Assembly (NCBI GenBank): GCA_036346355.1
Contig: CM070572.1
Span: 57,820,256 to 57,884,255 of the forward strand
Direction of reading: 5' to 3'
Length of the DNA: 64,000 nucleotides
Source of the DNA: Rhipidocladum racemiflorum
Taxonomy: Eukaryota; Streptophyta; Magnoliopsida; Poales; Poaceae
Position numbers and translations under genes: made by a program. The notes under the pieces are model-generated. The model had not been told where the DNA came from. It made no database searches and was given only the letters and a program-made list of their open reading frames with translations. Shown here one piece after another: positions 46,553 through 59,436 of the stretch. Position 1 is the first letter of the stretch; each line of letters begins with the position of its first letter.

Positions 46553-47439
46553 CTGGATAGTAGTACATGACCAAATCATAAATAAATAAGGAGACATGCA
46601 TGCATGCGCAGTGAATTAATTGAATACCCTGTAAGCCAAGTATGATTTGGAAATCAATCTAGCGGATAAGCAATAACATTCATAATCTATATATGGATTA
46701 TGTGGCATGAGTTGGGTGACAACCCCATGCACATAATATTGACATTGGCTTCCTGCTTCCCAGTAGGTAGTGCAAAAAAAAAAGAGCATGGAACACACGT
46801 GTACACGGGCCCAGAAAGATCACCACTAATTGACAATTAATTAAATTTACTTAGTGTAAAAGCTAATCTTATCCATCTCTAGAAGACGAGCAGTACCTTG
46901 CTTAATCAGATGAAGCTAATGACCTGCAGGGGCATCATTAGAGGAGGGGCCATGCCTCGTCATATACTGATGGATACATACGACCGATTCGGTTGGATCA
47001 ATGCTTCTAAATTCTAATTATCTCAGTGGGTTGGCAATTAATTAACTAAATGGGGTTTAGTTCTTTCTTAATTCTAGCTACGCGTGTCAACATCAGCATC
47101 TTTAGAGGTGGTTTGGAGTTGACGAAAACTAGAGAGGACAAACAAGAGAGGTGCTTCTATGCTCTTCTTTTTTAAAGTTACACAAATATTAAAGCATGAA
47201 TGAATGGTAGATGAGGATTACTTACCCCTTCGTTTACTTCAAGATTTGTGCAACTTGTATTAGGAGGGAGAGCATAGAAGCACCTCTCGACAAATTATCG
47301 TGCAAGGGTTAGATTACTGTTAGAGCAGTGCTTCCATGCGTGGTCACATACATGATGCATATACAGACGGGAAATTTCGTATTTGATTCAAGTTTTAGTT
47401 TTGCGTATGTACAAAGAAACAGTCATATCTGAAATCTCA

Positions 47440-47640
47440 AAATCCGGTTTTGAATACCCGGAAATCCAAAAATCGGGTATAGCGTATTTGGAATCTGGAA
47501 AACCAGATTTCGCGTATTTTCGAATTTAAAATTTAATACCCGGTTTTTGAAAAACCGGGTATAGCATACCTGGTTTACCAGGTACCGAATAAGCCATACC
47601 TGGTTTCCCAAAAACCGGGTATGCGCATTTTTTTTTTTGC
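47440..47640. repeat. Array of ATACCCGG/CCGGGTAT palindromes
   Basis: The words GAATACCCGG, AATCGGGTATAGC, AATACCCGGTTTTTG, AAAACCGGGTATAGC and AAAACCGGGTATGCGC alternate in both orientations, so the region forms nested hairpins. It resembles a subterminal repeat zone and probably marks the left side of the Mutator-like locus. DNA at 47641-49238 is AT-rich, and no gene is seen in it. Confidence 0.65.
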
Positions 47641-49238
47641 TTTTTTCCCTATTTTTTCAACCCAAGCTAATTCAAATGCAAATAATTTTCGCTAGACAAC
47701 TCCAAATTCCATGAGATAACTTCCTAAATTTGTGTAAAATCATGTAGATTATGAATATGCAAAAATATTTTAGTTTTCATTATTGTGCAGCAAATGATTT
47801 CAAATTTACGCTTTAGCCCTAGAAATGGTATAATGTGAATTTTTGCAAAACAGCTCCAAATGGAATGAAACCAACCTGATTGCGATCCTTAGGTCATAAG
47901 CTTTCCAAGTATATAGAAATATTTGAATTTGGCATATTTTGTAATAAGTGCTAGCATAGTTAGATTTCAACGCATGTAAACGCCTAAACGGTTATAACTT
48001 GCGCAATTTCGATCCGAATGCATTGAAACTAGTTCCTAGGACATTAGAATATGGTGCTCTTACTTTTGTATAAAATTAATTAGGACTCGCACTCTGTTTA
48101 TGTATAATTGAATTAGTCCACCTAAGGCCTTAATACCCTTTTATGAGAAAAAATACAGTAAATCGAAATAATATGCAGCGAAACCAACTTCAAAACACTC
48201 TTAGAGACATCCCCTAATAGTGCCTAAAGAATAATTAAATAATATCTTAAGGTGCAGCCGCAATCGTAAAACAAAAACTGAACCGTTATCGCGTAGATTT
48301 TAGAAACATTTAAACCATTTTGGTAGCTCTCATCTAAATGCAAATTTTTAGAAGAATGGCTCAGAATCACTCTATAGTATCTGGACTACCATAATATAGA
48401 AAAATATTTAATTAACATCTTGCCTTGCATCTGAATCCCACTAGCGCAATAACCCTAAATAGTATGGTTACGAATAACGTAGTATATGATTGGATAGGCC
48501 CAAGAAACCCTTAGCTATAGTATTTGTGTCACCAAAATCGTTGTAGAATCATGTAGATATAACCACTAGCTTCATCCCGTGAACCTAAACTTTATAAATT
48601 AACTTTTGTGCTAAACGTATTAAAGGTTAAGTACTAACCATGCTAAAATCTTAATCCAAACAATCTTAGCTTCTTGAATTCGAAATTATAAACACTAAAA
48701 TATATAAATTTAGCTTCTTGAAGTCGAAAGAATGGAAGTAGTAAGAACTTAAAAGAGCCACACAAGCCAGATGCGAATGAAACTGTTATGTAAGTAATAC
48801 TTAGAAAACCCCAAAATCGCTGTGTTCTTTTTAGTTTTGTAATAATAAAAATATATTTAAATCATTGTTAGTTTTGTATGGAGGAAAAAAAGAGGAAATA
48901 TTTAATCTAAAAATAATATAATAGAGTGAAATGATATTTTTTGATTGTTTATACTATGGGGATAAAATGTAAATTTGTAGGATATATTGTTTCATTCTGA
49001 CATTTTTGAAAACAAATATATGCAATGGAAACTAGGACCCACCTGTTTGGTCAGCACATGAAATGTCTCGTTGGTTCAGATGATGAAATATTTGAAAACG
49101 AATATTTGCAATGGAACGACTTAAATTATTTATTGGACACATATTAGATCACATACAACGAAAGTTCAGATGATGAAATAAGCAATATATTATATTATAA
49201 TGGCATTACAGTAGTAGAGAAATTGCTAGATGAACAAA

Positions 49239-50562
49239 CTAAGGAAGGCACTGTTTGTCATGGTGGAACAAGTGGTCGTTCCGCCTATCTGAGTACAGTG
49301 GAAATGATGTACCACATTTTCTACATATTACCATTCCCGTGTAAGTTATGCGATGTGTTGTCGGACACCACTCAATCCTTCTTATGAAAGAACTCCATAG
49401 GGATGTGCAGTTCTCCCAGCCTTGGTCGATTGGGTGACCTATGCCGTACATCTCGGGGGTATAAGACCAAACTTTTTGGTCTTTATGTGAATTTCAACCC
49501 TCCCATATAGGCATGTCATCCCGATTCCCAGTGTCCCCTATGTTAATACTGCCTGGTTTCTTGGATGGTTTGCGTAACCCGTCAAGGATTTATTACGTAG
49601 TGCGGACCTCGATCGGCTGCTTTCCCTTGTCCCTTCCTCTTCGAGAGGAGGTACCCTCTTGCACTTCTGGTGCGTTGGCCATTAGAGGAGATTTGCCGAG
49701 GCACCTATTCTGTTTTGGCTCACACTCCACCGTATGGTGCAGGAGGTGTGAGTTGGGCTTGTCCTTGTACAACCGAAAGTGTGCCCTGCAGTCAATGCAG
49801 TATGCCATTGTGGTCGTTGAATAGCACCGTAGGCATAGTCGGGATTTGGCTTTTCCGAGCGGTAGTAGCACCACGAAGAGGGTTGCTCCCCCCGGTTATC
49901 CCATGCGGGAAGGGTGAGATGTGGGTGGTATGTCTCTGGGTTCACCCAGTTGAAGTAGCCGCATGATTCATCCTTGGCCAAGGGGCTCCGGTAGAATCTC
50001 CGGTCGGCTAGATCATCGTGGCAGGTATCAACCACTGCGTGTAGGCCTTGTTCGCAAACTTTAGGCGGCACTTCAGGACGTTCATCCTTTGACTTTAGCA
50101 ATTTCATAAGTTTCTTTTTGAAGTCCTGTATGTGACGAGCTGGTTTAGAATTATTACTTTGTGAGTGAAGCATGAGCATGTCGCATGAAACTCACCGATT
50201 TGTTGATCCCTTGCCCACCGGCCTTGAACTCCGGTCGCTCTAGAACGGGGACATATCCCAGTGACCACTCCCACCGGGTGAAGTTCTCGGGCGAAGTGGG
50301 GTAGGCGTCGTGGCAGTTGTAGACAAATTCATAGTCACGTTGTTCTGGCTCGTCGATCCATTGGAAGAAGCAACACTAGTCGTTGTGCTAAAAAAACAAA
50401 GAAGAATGCATGAAATAGTAGTATTACCCTGTATTGTATGGACTTCGGTAGGTTTACCTCATAGCGATGGGCACAACAGTAGTGATCGTGGGCGGTCGTA
50501 TCTCCATGCGTAGATTGCATCATCTTCGCCGGAAGGTTGCAGTCGCATTTTAACCGGGGCAA
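49239..50562 (-). pseudogene. Transposon-type GRF-like zinc-finger gene, broken
   Basis: The minus strand begins with LKCDCNLPAKMMQSTHGDT, then HYCCAHRYEV, and after an apparent intron CCFFQWIDEPE. The Cys spacing and FF-WID ending match GRF-type zinc fingers of plant transposons. Next come FTRWEWSLGYVPVLERPEFK and a long segment (50179-49682) with DESCGYFNWVNPETYHP and HTALTAGHTFG. A frame-shifted tail ends GWENCTSLWSSFIRRIEWCP, then CRKCGTSFPL. At least two frame changes and in-frame stops near 50150 and 50050 break it. Function is unknown; such genes accompany PMD-type Mutator elements. Confidence 0.6.
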
Positions 50563-51599
50563 CTCCGGCAGAACTGGGGCGTCAATGCTACTGGCATCTG
50601 GGTATTCGGGGGGGGGGGGGTAAGTTCCGCTTGTTGAAGAGTCGACGGTAGAATGACATAGTGCCCTAATTTGTGTAGATTAGGCTGACGTTTATTGCTA
50701 GTATGGCGGTAGTGGATGTCTATCCCTCAGCCAATTTTATAGTGGTAGTGAGGGGCTTCTCCACACAACTACAGCACTTGTCATGTCACCCTCGCTCAAA
50801 GCTATTCGACCTACCACCCTCATCAAAGCTGCATGACCTATCACCCTCTATGAAATCTGCATGACCTGTCACCCTCATTCAAAGCAAGTCTAGTGATGTG
50901 GCCAAAATTGTGCCAAATATATCAAAGATGTGAGTGGGTTGATGCAATTAATTTTGGGAATGTTATTTTATGGTCATCCATTTGCGCCGTTTCGCGCGGC
51001 TGGAATGCGAGTGCGATACATTGCACTTTTTGTGTTGTAAAACTTTTTGTGTTTTAAAACTTTATAGGATGAAGCTAGTGGCTATATCCACATGATTATG
51101 CAGTGATTCTAATGGCACAAACACTTTAATTGAAGGTTCCTTGAGCCTAACTATTCAAATGCTGTGTTGTTCGCAACCATAATACTTAGTGATATTTATT
51201 TCATGATTTTTGGAATCATGGTTTGCATAGTTTCTTCATAATACACAAAAGGGACATTAAGTAAACTTGATTCATATAATTTAAATCTGCATGGAACATA
51301 TGGGTTTTTATTGCATAATCTGAATAGTTAAATCTTAACACAAATTGATTGAATGTCGAGGTCTAGGTGACACGAAATCATCGTCATCATCATTTCTGAA
51401 GTTAGGACCAAGCCCTCCTTCGGTTTTGGTTGAATGCCCTCTTGACCTTTCTGCTGCAACAATACTGGGTGGACCTCTACCCCTCCAATTAGATCCTCTT
51501 CTTCGTCTTTTGCGCGAACCAGGCATCACACCCCTGCCAGTTAGATCCTCTTCTGCGTCTTCTGCATCTTCTACATCTTCTGCGCGAACCAGACAACAC

Positions 51600-51800
51600 G
51601 CTAAAAAGCTGATATGACAACATGCTAAAAAAGTTGAAAAAGATGATATGACAACACACTAAAAAAAGCTGATATGACAACACGCTGAAAAAGCTGATAT
51701 GACAACACGCTGAAAAAACTGAAAAAGCTGCTATGACAAAAAGCTAAAAAAGCTGAAAAAGTTTATATGACAAAAAGCTAAACAAGTTGAAAAAGCTCGA
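51600..51800. repeat. Degenerate tandem array, GCTGATATGACAACACGCTAAAAA unit
   Basis: About eight imperfect copies of a 20-27-bp unit that alternates AGCTGATATGACAACA with CGCTGAAAAA or AAGCTAAAAA. The array lies directly upstream of the TATA box of the split plus-strand zinc-finger gene, so it may have been part of its promoter. On the flank (51530-51590) a TCTTCTGCATCTTC repeat is also present. Confidence 0.8.
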
Positions 51801-51866
51801 ATTGACAACACATTAGCAGCAGCTTTCTCAAGCCAATTGGACAAAACGCTCCCATTGAAAACTTGC

Positions 51867-51873
51867 TATAAAT
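51867..51873 (+). promoter_or_regulatory. TATA box of the split GRF-type gene
   Basis: TATAAAT stands about 30 bases before the solo LTR insertion point. When the LTR (51902-54298) and one duplication copy are removed, a roughly 100-base leader links this box to the ATG at 54401, the normal spacing for a plant core promoter. Confidence 0.55.
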
Positions 51874-51901
51874 ACGGAGGCATGCCCAGCATATACATTC
51901 C

Positions 51902-54298
51902 TGCAATATCGCGATTGGTGGTCCTGCTTGTGACTTGGAAAGTCAAAGAGTAGGTGGAGGGAGATCTGGTATTCTTTTTATTGTTGGTTCACCTAATATT
52001 ACCCTCTATCTCTCTCTTCACTCCCTCCACTCAAATGCCCCTGTGTCCTGCCCGACACCCTGCTCCTCCTTCCTCCTCATTCGTTTGGCCAGCTCCTCCC
52101 TGGTTCAGCCGACGCTCCCATCTTTCCCCCCATCCCGTCGGCTACCTCCTCCAAAACCCGGTGCCACCCCAGCTCCTCCTCGCCCTATCCTGCTCCCAGC
52201 CAGTGTGCCGTCCCTGGCTCTCTCCCGACTGGCTGCCATCCTCCCTGGTCCAGCCGACGCCGTCCTCCCTCCTCTCCCTTGCCAGCAGGTGCGCGCCTTC
52301 CCCCCAGTCGGCCGAGCACCTCCCTGGCTGGCGCTCCTCCACCCCCAATCGGCCGGCGCGCCTCCGCCCCTCCCCAAGGCCAGCACCGACCCTCCCTCAA
52401 CTGGCACCTCCTCCTCCATCCTCTCCCCCTGGTGATAAGTGGAGTTGGGTTCTAGCTTGTGGATGAACTATTGTTGTCTAGGAGAAGGTTTTGTGCATGA
52501 TGAGAAATCTAGGGTTTGGTTGTAGTCAATGTGTTTGATGAAATGCTGGAGAGGGAGTATAGTCAAGGTGTTCGATGGAATGCCGGAACAGGATGTGGTC
52601 AAGGTGTTTGAGGCTTTGATCGTGCGAGCTGATACTTTAACCGCCCTTGTAACCGCGGGTTGGGCGAGTTAAAAGTCCCCTCTCGACAATTTTGTTCGGC
52701 GGGGGCGTAGATTAGATGTGAGTTTTTCTCTCTCGCGGTCGACTAGAGCTCAAGTTGATTGCTTTAGTTGAGGTAGTACTCGTGGTGGTACCTGCGATTT
52801 GGGAGAGTTAAGGTCGCCTCCCGGGGTCTTGGTGGTAGAGTAGTGTAGGTTCCTCTCATGCGGTTGTTTAGAGATCTAAAACACTAAAATCCATGCAACC
52901 AACCAAAGGTTTAGCTAGTTGGAAGTTGCTACCTAAAAGTTTGGGAGTCTGTAGCATGCTTAGAGTTTGGATAAATTTAGATTTCATTTTGGGGCTGCTT
53001 CGAGAGTTGAGAGTAGAGAGATTGTCTTTGATGTTGTTGTGAATCTTATTGGTGGAAGTAGTGAGTGTGCATGTCTTTTTCAGGTGGAGTAGCGTCGGGA
53101 GAAGCTTCAACTTCCCGCCATCCCACTCCACACGGTTGAAGGCAAGTGTATCGTGTGGATTTAATGCGAGAAGGATTTGTGACATGCGTTACTTTGTGCT
53201 ATTTACTATATTGATAATTACAAGTTGATTATGATAATGTGAAGGCTAAGTTCAATGCTACATGCAATTTATCCAATTCATTCACCATTATGCATTTAAT
53301 TATGGCTGTGCTATTCTTGGAAATGAATGAATGTTGCATTTCATTCATGTCAATTGCATCGGTTGCATTCATGTCCTACATGAGACAAAGGCCAGGTCGG
53401 TGAGAAAGTCATAACTAATTCGGTGAGGTCCGTGAGAAAGTTATGTCTAATCCGGAGCGCCACTAGGAAGTCCTACCTCATAGTCCCATCCATCGTGGGG
53501 GATGGGAGTGAGTCATTAAGAGTAGGCCCCTCCACGGGATGGAAGGGAATGAGAGGGTGCATGTCGACGGGCGTGCACTCATTATACTGGTATAATTGAT
53601 GAAAAGGTGCATGAGCATGAATGCATTCATCATTTCATTGCATTGCATTGCTAACGAAAGTCTACTAAGTGATGTGGAAAAAGAAAAAGGGGTTAAGATG
53701 TTGAATTGTGGTCTCAAGTAAAGAGGAGCAAGGATCATGATATTACCGGTTTCATTTCTTTCTATTTCTACTTGACGAATTCAATTAATAGTTGCTAGTA
53801 TGTTACTGCTTAAGAAATTCTATTTGGCTATGTTTATCCCTTTGATATACTTGCTGAGTCTTCGACTCACACTTGCTTATTTATTGTTTGTAGGTACCAA
53901 GAAGCCGACATGCATGGAAGGGAGTAGTGGCACGAACACATTTTGAATCACCATAGTTTCACATTAACTTGTCTCTTCTAATCTTAATGAATTCATGTTT
54001 TGTATTTAATTTGTGGTAGTTGTTTGTGCTTAGTTGGGTCATGACGGTTAGTTGATACCATGACCCATGTTTGTGCTTGGTTGGTTATCTTAAATTGCTT
54101 ATGTTGTTGTTATATTAAATGCTGTCCTTTGTCTGCTAAGTGGATGTCCTAGTTTTAGAGGAGGTGTTGCCAAATTTTTTAGTAAATTCAGCAACTTACT
54201 AGTATGTTAGCTTGCTTTGCTAATTTATTCTAGCGTCTTGTGCTAGTTGATGTTTGAGGGTACAACATTCAGGGCACGTGCGGTGCCAGGGTGTTACA
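51902..54298 (+). mobile_element. Solo LTR in the 5' leader of the GRF-type gene
   Basis: Flanked by an exact 5-bp duplication ATTCC (51897-51901 and 54299-54303). It starts TGCAATATC and ends GGGTGTTACA. If the start was once TGTAACACC, three transitions explain the change, giving matched inverted ends. The interior has a GC-rich pyrimidine leader (52000-52430) and the phrase CTTGCTGAGTCTTCGACTCAC (53850), known from Ty3-type LTRs of this kind. It is 2397 bp with no internal retroelement genes. The proline-rich frames at 51935-52466 belong to this LTR and are not host genes. Confidence 0.7.
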
Positions 54299-54400
54299 AT
54301 TCCACACTGAAATGTCAAGCATTTCATAACCTCTTCCTCCTCTTTGTCATATCATCTTCTTCCTCATCCCACTTCAGCGTTCGCCGCTTGTGTGAAGACC

Positions 54401-57400
54401 ATGTCTCAAACATGGAGCTCAGCGAATCGGAGGCCTCTTGCGCTTGCCATGCAAGGGGGGGGGGTTGATTGCCCTAACTGCCATGTTGTAACACCCCAAT
54501 TTTTGCTTTTCATGAAATTAAATGATATTTGGCATTTTTGAGAATTTTTGGAATTTTCTGGGATTTATTTGGATTCATTTGGATTTAATTAGAATTTATT
54601 CCTTTTTGAGATAATTAATTAATTAAAAGTTTTAAATAAAAATTTGTTGTAAATATTTTATTTGAGTTCAAAATGTCTCAAAGTATTTTCCAGAATTTTT
54701 CTGGAATTTTTTTGATTTTTTTGATTTTTTTGCTATTTTTCTTGAATTATTTGAATTTTTAGAAATTAATTTAATTATTTAATCGCTGGAAAACCCTAGT
54801 GGGTTTCACTGTTCCTCCGACCGAACCGGACCCGAGTCAGACTCGAGTTTGACTTGAGTCCGACCGAACCACGTTCGAGCCAAACCCTATTCGCGTGCGA
54901 CCGTTGGATCAAGATCCAACGGTAAGGATTGAGCCACGTCGCCTCGACCGGATCCGGTCCGGATCCGTTCGCGCCCGGGCGATCTTGGCCGTTGATCGGG
55001 ACACGTGGACAGCCTAGATTGCTTCGTCCTCGCCGAGTCCAGTACGAACTGCGCCGCCGCGCCGCCCCGAGTTCGTTAGGGTTTCGCGGATTTCACGCAC
55101 GTCGAGGCGGTATTTACGACCTTGACCCTGGCGCCGTTTTCTCCGTTTGCGTGCGCGCCTATTGCCCCTCCTTGTTGCTCGAACCGCGCCCTAGCCACCG
55201 CAATTTCTCATCGAAGTTGGTTTAGGGTTGGGTTCGGGTTTTGGTGTTCCTCCGTCGCGAACCGCCGTTCCCCGTCGTGCTTGAGCTCAGATCCGAGACC
55301 GCGACGTCAAGCTGCACCCGTGGAGCCCTTCCGCGTCGTCGGAGAAGCCCGCAAACGCCGTAGCTGAGGTCATCTTCCCTGACTCCGGTCAAGCCGCGCC
55401 GCCCCACCACCATCGACACCCGCGAGCTACTTCAACAGTCCGATCCAGATCCAACGACCATGGTGAGTCCACGTAGCCTCTCGGTGATTTAACTAGATTA
55501 GATCTAAACCGTTAGATTAGGATCCAACGTACGGGATTGAGCCATGTAGCCTTTAAACTGCACCGTGCTAGATCCAATCTCAATCGTTAGATCTAGGTCC
55601 TACGACAGAGATTAAGCCACGTAGATTAGCGTTGTGACGCATTAGGCTGAACTATAGCCATCCGATCGAGATCGAACGGTGTAGATCTCGTCACGTGTCA
55701 AGCGCCGGGTCATGCTACGTCGGTGCACGAAGTCGCGCGGCTCAGATCCAATCATGGCCTTCTGTTTCGAATCGAACGGACCGGATCAACCGCGCGTTCA
55801 ATCCAAACGCGTGGAGTTAGATCCGATCTGGACCGTTGGAATTCGAACCAACGGCCCAGATCGTGCCATGTGTCTAGTAGCCGAACCGATGCGGTCCACG
55901 CGGGCGCGGCCGGCCGACGTAACGCTGCGTGACGCCACGGCCCGCGATGTCGGGCCGATCGTGACCGCTACACGGTGGGGCCCGCATGTCAGAGTTGTTC
56001 GGCAGAGCGCACGGTGGGGCCTGCATGTCAGAGCCGTTAGGCCGAGCGCGATGACGTCAGCAATGATGTCATCCGAGGGGTCTCACTGTCAGTGAGACAT
56101 GTACCCGTGGACTGGGTCCACAGTGGACCGAAACTGAACCGTGAACCGAGTCCATGGACCGGATGACGCAAGCGTGACGTCATAATTCAATTTTTCAATA
56201 GAAAAATAATTCGGTGGAAACTCAATTTCCACGCTAACGTCATAATCGGATTTTTCAATAGAAAAATAAATGAATTAATTCGGTTTATTCTTTTATTTGA
56301 TTTTTCAAACTTCAAACGCTTATAACTTTTGTGTTTTAACTCCGATTCGGGTGATTGCAATTTCTAAATTTTTATAAAATTGAGCTCTACTTAATGGTGA
56401 ATTTTATTTAATTTTTGGACATGAGTTTTTCTCTGTTTATGTTTATTTACTTATTTTTTCAAACTTTAAACGGTTATAACTGTTGCATTTTAACTCCAAT
56501 TTGGACGATTCAAATTTCTAAAAATTTATAAAATTGTGCTCTTTCTGTTTATGAATTTTATTTGAATTTTTGGACACTTTTTGTCTACTGTTTGATTATT
56601 TATTGCTATTTGCACGCGTTACGAGTAGACGTTGAAGTACCCGAAGGCTTCGAAGGTGAAGTTTTGACCTAGGAGCCAGCTCAAGACCAAGAACAAGTAC
56701 TTTTTGAAGGCAAGTTATGCTTTGATCATATTGCTCCTATTTTTGAAAATTAGTTTGATTTAAATTATTGCATGCTAGTTTAATTAGAAATTGTTTTAAT
56801 TATTTCTGGGAATTAGATAAATACCAAATTGCAGTATGACACCTTGACTATTTAATTATGTGCCATGAACCCTTGTCACCCTATTTGGGGGATCATATTA
56901 GTTAGTCATTATTAAATTGCCAACATTGGGTATTTAGACCGTTGTAGTATATTGCTTAGACCTGCTACGTACACATGACATGATTTTGGACAATCAAATG
57001 TTAATATTGACTTAATGAGATATTGAACCTGTTTTTGAGAAGTATCATGTGTTGTGATGTTGATGATGGCACGTGGTGCATGGTAATCAACTGGGTTTGA
57101 TAAATAGATTTAGACCGGGGCAAGTGGCAAGAATGATCGGGTGGGCCATGAGTGGCACCGGGGAAGTCGTTTTGGTTCTTCGGGTAGTGTTGCCTTGGTC
57201 ACCCTAAGGACTTAACCTTGCAAGCCTTTGAACTGGGTCAAAAATTCAACCACATGTCTGGAATGGGACGGACCTAGTTGTGTAAGTTACTAATGACTTG
57301 CATGTGGTACCTCGGGGTGTCAACTACACCTTTTGTGTAGTTGAAGGGGGAGCGTACCAGGTGCTACGGCATGGTACCCGTCCAACGGTATGTCGGTCCC

Positions 57401-58686
57401 ATACTTCGCCTCTGCTGGGGGAAGGGATGGTGTATGGCAACTAGGGAGGTTCACTTGTATAGCTAGCGGTTTCCGAAAGACTTTGTTACGGTCGCTCGCC
57501 CTTGCGGTGTTTGACTGTATCTTGTGGGTAAAGTGCATAACCTCTGTAGAGTGTAAAATCTATTCGAATAGCCGAGTCCGCGGTATTGGACACTACTCGG
57601 GGATTACAGTCAAGCATTAGACTTTTATGAAAACAACTTGGTTTGGAAAATGGTTGGATTGGAACTGAGAATTTGACATAGATTTGGGAGGTACATTACT
57701 TGTGAAATGTTTGTGAAAGTTATTATCTGTATTATTGTTTTACTGATTTGCAATCTATTATGGTATTTATGAATGCTGTTTTACTCCAAATGAACCATGA
57801 GCCTATCCTTTGTACTAAGCCATGCATGTAGAATATTAGCTTTGCATTCTGTGCATGACTTGCTGAGTACCAAGTACTCACCCCTTGCAACAATACAACA
57901 TCAGTTGAAGAAGAAGCAACACCCGCTTTGGAGGAGTTCCAGGAGGAGCCGATGAACTAGGGGAGCGAGCCCAGTCAGTTGCCTGTGGTATACTGGATGG
58001 CGCCACGTCGTTGATTTGATTTCTGTTGTAGTTATTTAGTTTTAATAAGTTTTCGCCCTGCAAGGTGTACTCTTGTAACTTGACCATAAGGTCGAGCAAC
58101 CAGTTTGGTTATTTTAATAAAGTACTTTACTATTCATTGAGTATGATTGTGATATGTACCGATTGTGAGACTGTGTACACTAGCATGATCCTGTACTAGT
58201 GCTGAATACATAGAGGGTTCGGATTTGCAAATTCGGGTCCCGATACATGTGTAAGCTAATGTGTTCTATGCCAACCCCTCGAAAAATAACGGTCGGGTGT
58301 TTTACAAATGCCCTTTTTTCTCTGTAAGTGAAAATATAGTTCGATTTCTTCAGCTTTTGATGACTATTCTCTTGTTCGTGTTGTCTATTTCTTGTGAGAT
58401 CTTCTTTCTTTCCACAGTCTTAAACCATATTCACATCATCACGTAGGCTGCAAGATGCCAATATTTTTAGTGGGTAGACACAATGAATACATTGATGGAG
58501 CATCCTAGTAGCATAGTACCATAGAGGATGCAGCCCGGGCTAGAGCAGAGGATGGACCCTGTGCTCGAGCTGAGACTTAACATGCTGATGTTTAAGGTGG
58601 AGCGCATTTCAGATCATATCAAGTGGTTAGAGAAGCTTATGTATGTAGTTATCCTTGTGATACTTTTGGCTGCAATTGTGAACTAG
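54401..58686 (+). pseudogene. GRF-type zinc-finger gene with C-terminal membrane segment, split by a solo LTR
   Basis: Part 1 (54401-54486) starts ATG with MSQTWSSANRRPLALAMQ and reaches GVDCPNCHV. Part 2 resumes after the LTR with ANVFYANPSKNNGRVFYKCP, the core of a GRF-type zinc finger. Across the rejoined site the frame meets a TAA, probably a decayed CAA. After an apparent intron the tail reads RISDHIKWLEKLMYVVILVI, then LLAAIVN and a stop at 58684-58686: a short coiled coil followed by a hydrophobic, probably membrane-spanning helix. This layout (GRF finger, coiled coil, C-terminal anchor) is common in small plant GRF proteins near transposons. The gene is non-functional here. Confidence 0.65.
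54487..58245 (+). mobile_element. Solo LTR of a Ty3-type family, 3.76 kb
   Basis: Begins TGTAACACCCCAATTTTTGC and ends ATTCGGGTCCCGATA, flanked by an exact 5-bp duplication CATGT (54482-54486 and 58246-58250). The related copy ends CGACA, so the final CA has become TA here. No primer site or internal genes are present, so it arose by LTR-LTR recombination. It cuts the GRF zinc finger between the CPNC and FYKCP motifs. CTTGCTGAGTACCAAGTACTC near 57862 shows the usual plus orientation of this LTR class. Confidence 0.92.
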
Positions 58687-59095
58687 TTCATGCTGTATGC
58701 GTCACGTATGTTTACTTCTTTTTCTATGTCATGCAATGCAACGGTTTCATATGCGTCATCTATCTTCTCTCATTTTTGTACATTTGTGCAACTTCATGAT
58801 TATCACATGTACATAAATTTATTTATAATTCCATAATTTTCATTAAAAAAGAAAATTTATCATGCGATATCCAACGCTACCCCTTGTAGACTATAAGCCG
58901 GAATTTCAAATTCCGGGTATGATTGGTTTTTCTGTAAATACATGAAAGTGTTGTATCATTTTATGAATACAGGTCAAATCTTGTATCAAATACGAAAATT
59001 TTCCAATAGCATGGCATGTGAACAACACCTAAGATACAAAAGGAAATCATAAAACTGGGATACAACATAGGTACATGCCTCTGATGGAGGACTAA

Positions 59096-59234
59096 AGTAG
59101 ACAACACATACATCTCTGAATAGATTAGACAACACGGGCAACGTTACAAAATTTTCGCAACACAATCTACAATATGGAAAATGGATGGCACATAAGTGAT
59201 TTTGCGTCACTAGTAGGTACAATTAATAATTACA
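59096..59234. repeat. Dispersed direct repeat, copy 1 (partner at 60353-60484)
   Basis: About 135 bases starting AGTAGACAACACATA and ending CATCACTAGTAGGTACAATTA-like sequence. It is repeated in the same orientation 1.26 kb away with roughly 90% identity. Each copy lies just after (minus-strand sense) the 3' end of a different gene, so it may be a duplicated 3' UTR or terminator region. A smaller repeat, CTTTATTAATAACTTAGTATGG, occurs twice at about 59310 and 59347. Confidence 0.85.
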
Positions 59235-59436
59235 CGAGAGGTAGATCCACATGAAGTGATTTTACATGCTAAGTGGCCCTCCGTCCTACTAACTCCCAAT
59301 CCAAACAACTTTATTAATAACTTAGTATGGTTGATCACAAATGCTAACTTTATTAATAACTTAGTATGGTTGATCCCAATCCAAAACTCACAGGACGCAA
59401 CTCACACACTTGAGTCTTAGTACTACGCTAGACTTA

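Noticed and set aside
51335..51529. Minus-strand Arg- and Asp-rich frame
   Set aside because: Could be the basic tail of a PMD-type transposon protein, but it is short, repeat-driven and has no recognisable domain.
51935..52466. Proline-rich plus-strand frames
   Set aside because: They lie in the pyrimidine-rich leader of the solo LTR at 51902-54298 and show no conserved motif.
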